Program-made: the position numbers and the translations under genes
Part shown: piece by piece, positions 6,734-6,961 of the stretch
How the letters are laid out: every line of letters starts with the position of its first letter
Numbering within the stretch: position 1 is the first letter of the stretch
Assembly (NCBI GenBank): GCA_023265235.1
Contig: JAHFUF010000270.1
Location: 1-6,961, forward strand
Direction: 5' to 3'
From: Blastocatellia bacterium
GTDB taxonomy: Bacteria; Acidobacteriota; Blastocatellia; Chloracidobacteriales; JADJPF01
DNA: 6,961 bases
Notes under the pieces: generated by a model
Database searches by the model: none
Seen by the model: only the letters and a program-made list of their open reading frames with translations
What the model was told of the DNA's origin: nothing

Positions 6734-6961
6734 ATGAAAATTTGTCCTTCTTGTCAAAAACAGTTTGAAGATGTTCTTAATTTTTGCCCTATAGATGGTG
6801 AAGTATTAGACATAGACAAAACTTCCTTAATTGGTACAACTCTAGATGGTCAATATCAAATTGATGCTTTACTAGGCGAAGGAGGAATGGGAACGGTTTA
6901 CCGCGCTCGTCATATTCTATTAGGCGATGATGTAGCAATAAAAATTTTATCTGGAAACTTT
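6734..6961 (+). CDS. Ser/Thr protein kinase with N-terminal zinc-ribbon-like motif, partial
   Basis: Only the first 76 codons are in the window; the frame is open at the right edge. Residues 4-22 hold CPSC...FCPIDG, a zinc-ribbon-like motif with three cysteines (4, 7 and 18) and Asp21 where a fourth ligand would sit. A Hanks-type kinase domain follows: TTLDGQYQI, the glycine loop GEGGMGTVY (48-56), then VAIK with catalytic-type Lys70. The HRD and DFG motifs lie beyond the window. No signal peptide is seen, so the N-terminus is cytoplasmic. ATG 6734 has no Shine-Dalgarno motif but gives the expected short lead into CPSC. The gene follows the receptor kinase in the same direction after 293 bp that contain a repeat, so separate transcription is more likely than a tight operon. 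Whether the two kinases act on each other cannot be read from sequence. Confidence 0.88.
   Translation, partial: MKICPSCQKQFEDVLNFCPIDGEVLDIDKTSLIGTTLDGQYQIDALLGEGGMGTVYRARHILLGDDVAIKILSGNF

Overview
The window is AT-rich bacterial DNA carrying three transcription blocks. A minus-strand respiratory operon lies at 1-2493. A very large plus-strand receptor kinase gene lies at 2883-6440. The start of a second plus-strand Ser/Thr kinase gene lies at 6734 and runs off the end. No rRNA, tRNA, CRISPR or transposase gene is visible. Three traits fit Acidobacteriota, perhaps a low-GC Blastocatellia-like lineage: a mycobacterial-Sdh1-type succinate dehydrogenase, a Ser/Thr kinase with an N-terminal CPxC...CPxDG zinc-ribbon-like motif, and a triple-Tyr/Reg_prop sensor. 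That assignment is inference from gene style only.

Minus strand: the gene order is sdhC (membrane anchor, five predicted helices), then sdhA (FAD-linked catalytic subunit, cut by the window edge). The two overlap by one base in TAATG. sdhB would be expected just beyond the left edge. The leader of sdhC holds an 18-bp palindrome that looks like an operator, next to a TTGACA hexamer.

Plus strand: the 1185-residue protein at 2883-6440 is the most interesting item. It has a signal peptide, 14 Reg_prop-type blades at about 41-residue spacing (two seven-bladed propellers), a triple-Tyr (Y_Y_Y) domain, one membrane helix, and a coiled coil that starts with a histidine-kinase-like linker. Instead of a histidine kinase core it ends in a complete Hanks-type Ser/Thr kinase. 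It looks like the sensor half of a Bacteroides-style hybrid two-component system rewired to Ser/Thr phosphorylation.

The 293-bp gap after it holds a pair of inverted GTAG-headed hairpins resembling a REP/BIME element. The next gene encodes a second Ser/Thr kinase, of which only the zinc-ribbon-like motif, glycine loop and catalytic Lys are inside the window. The divergent sdh operon and the kinase genes share a 389-bp intergenic region. Nothing in the sequence links them functionally.
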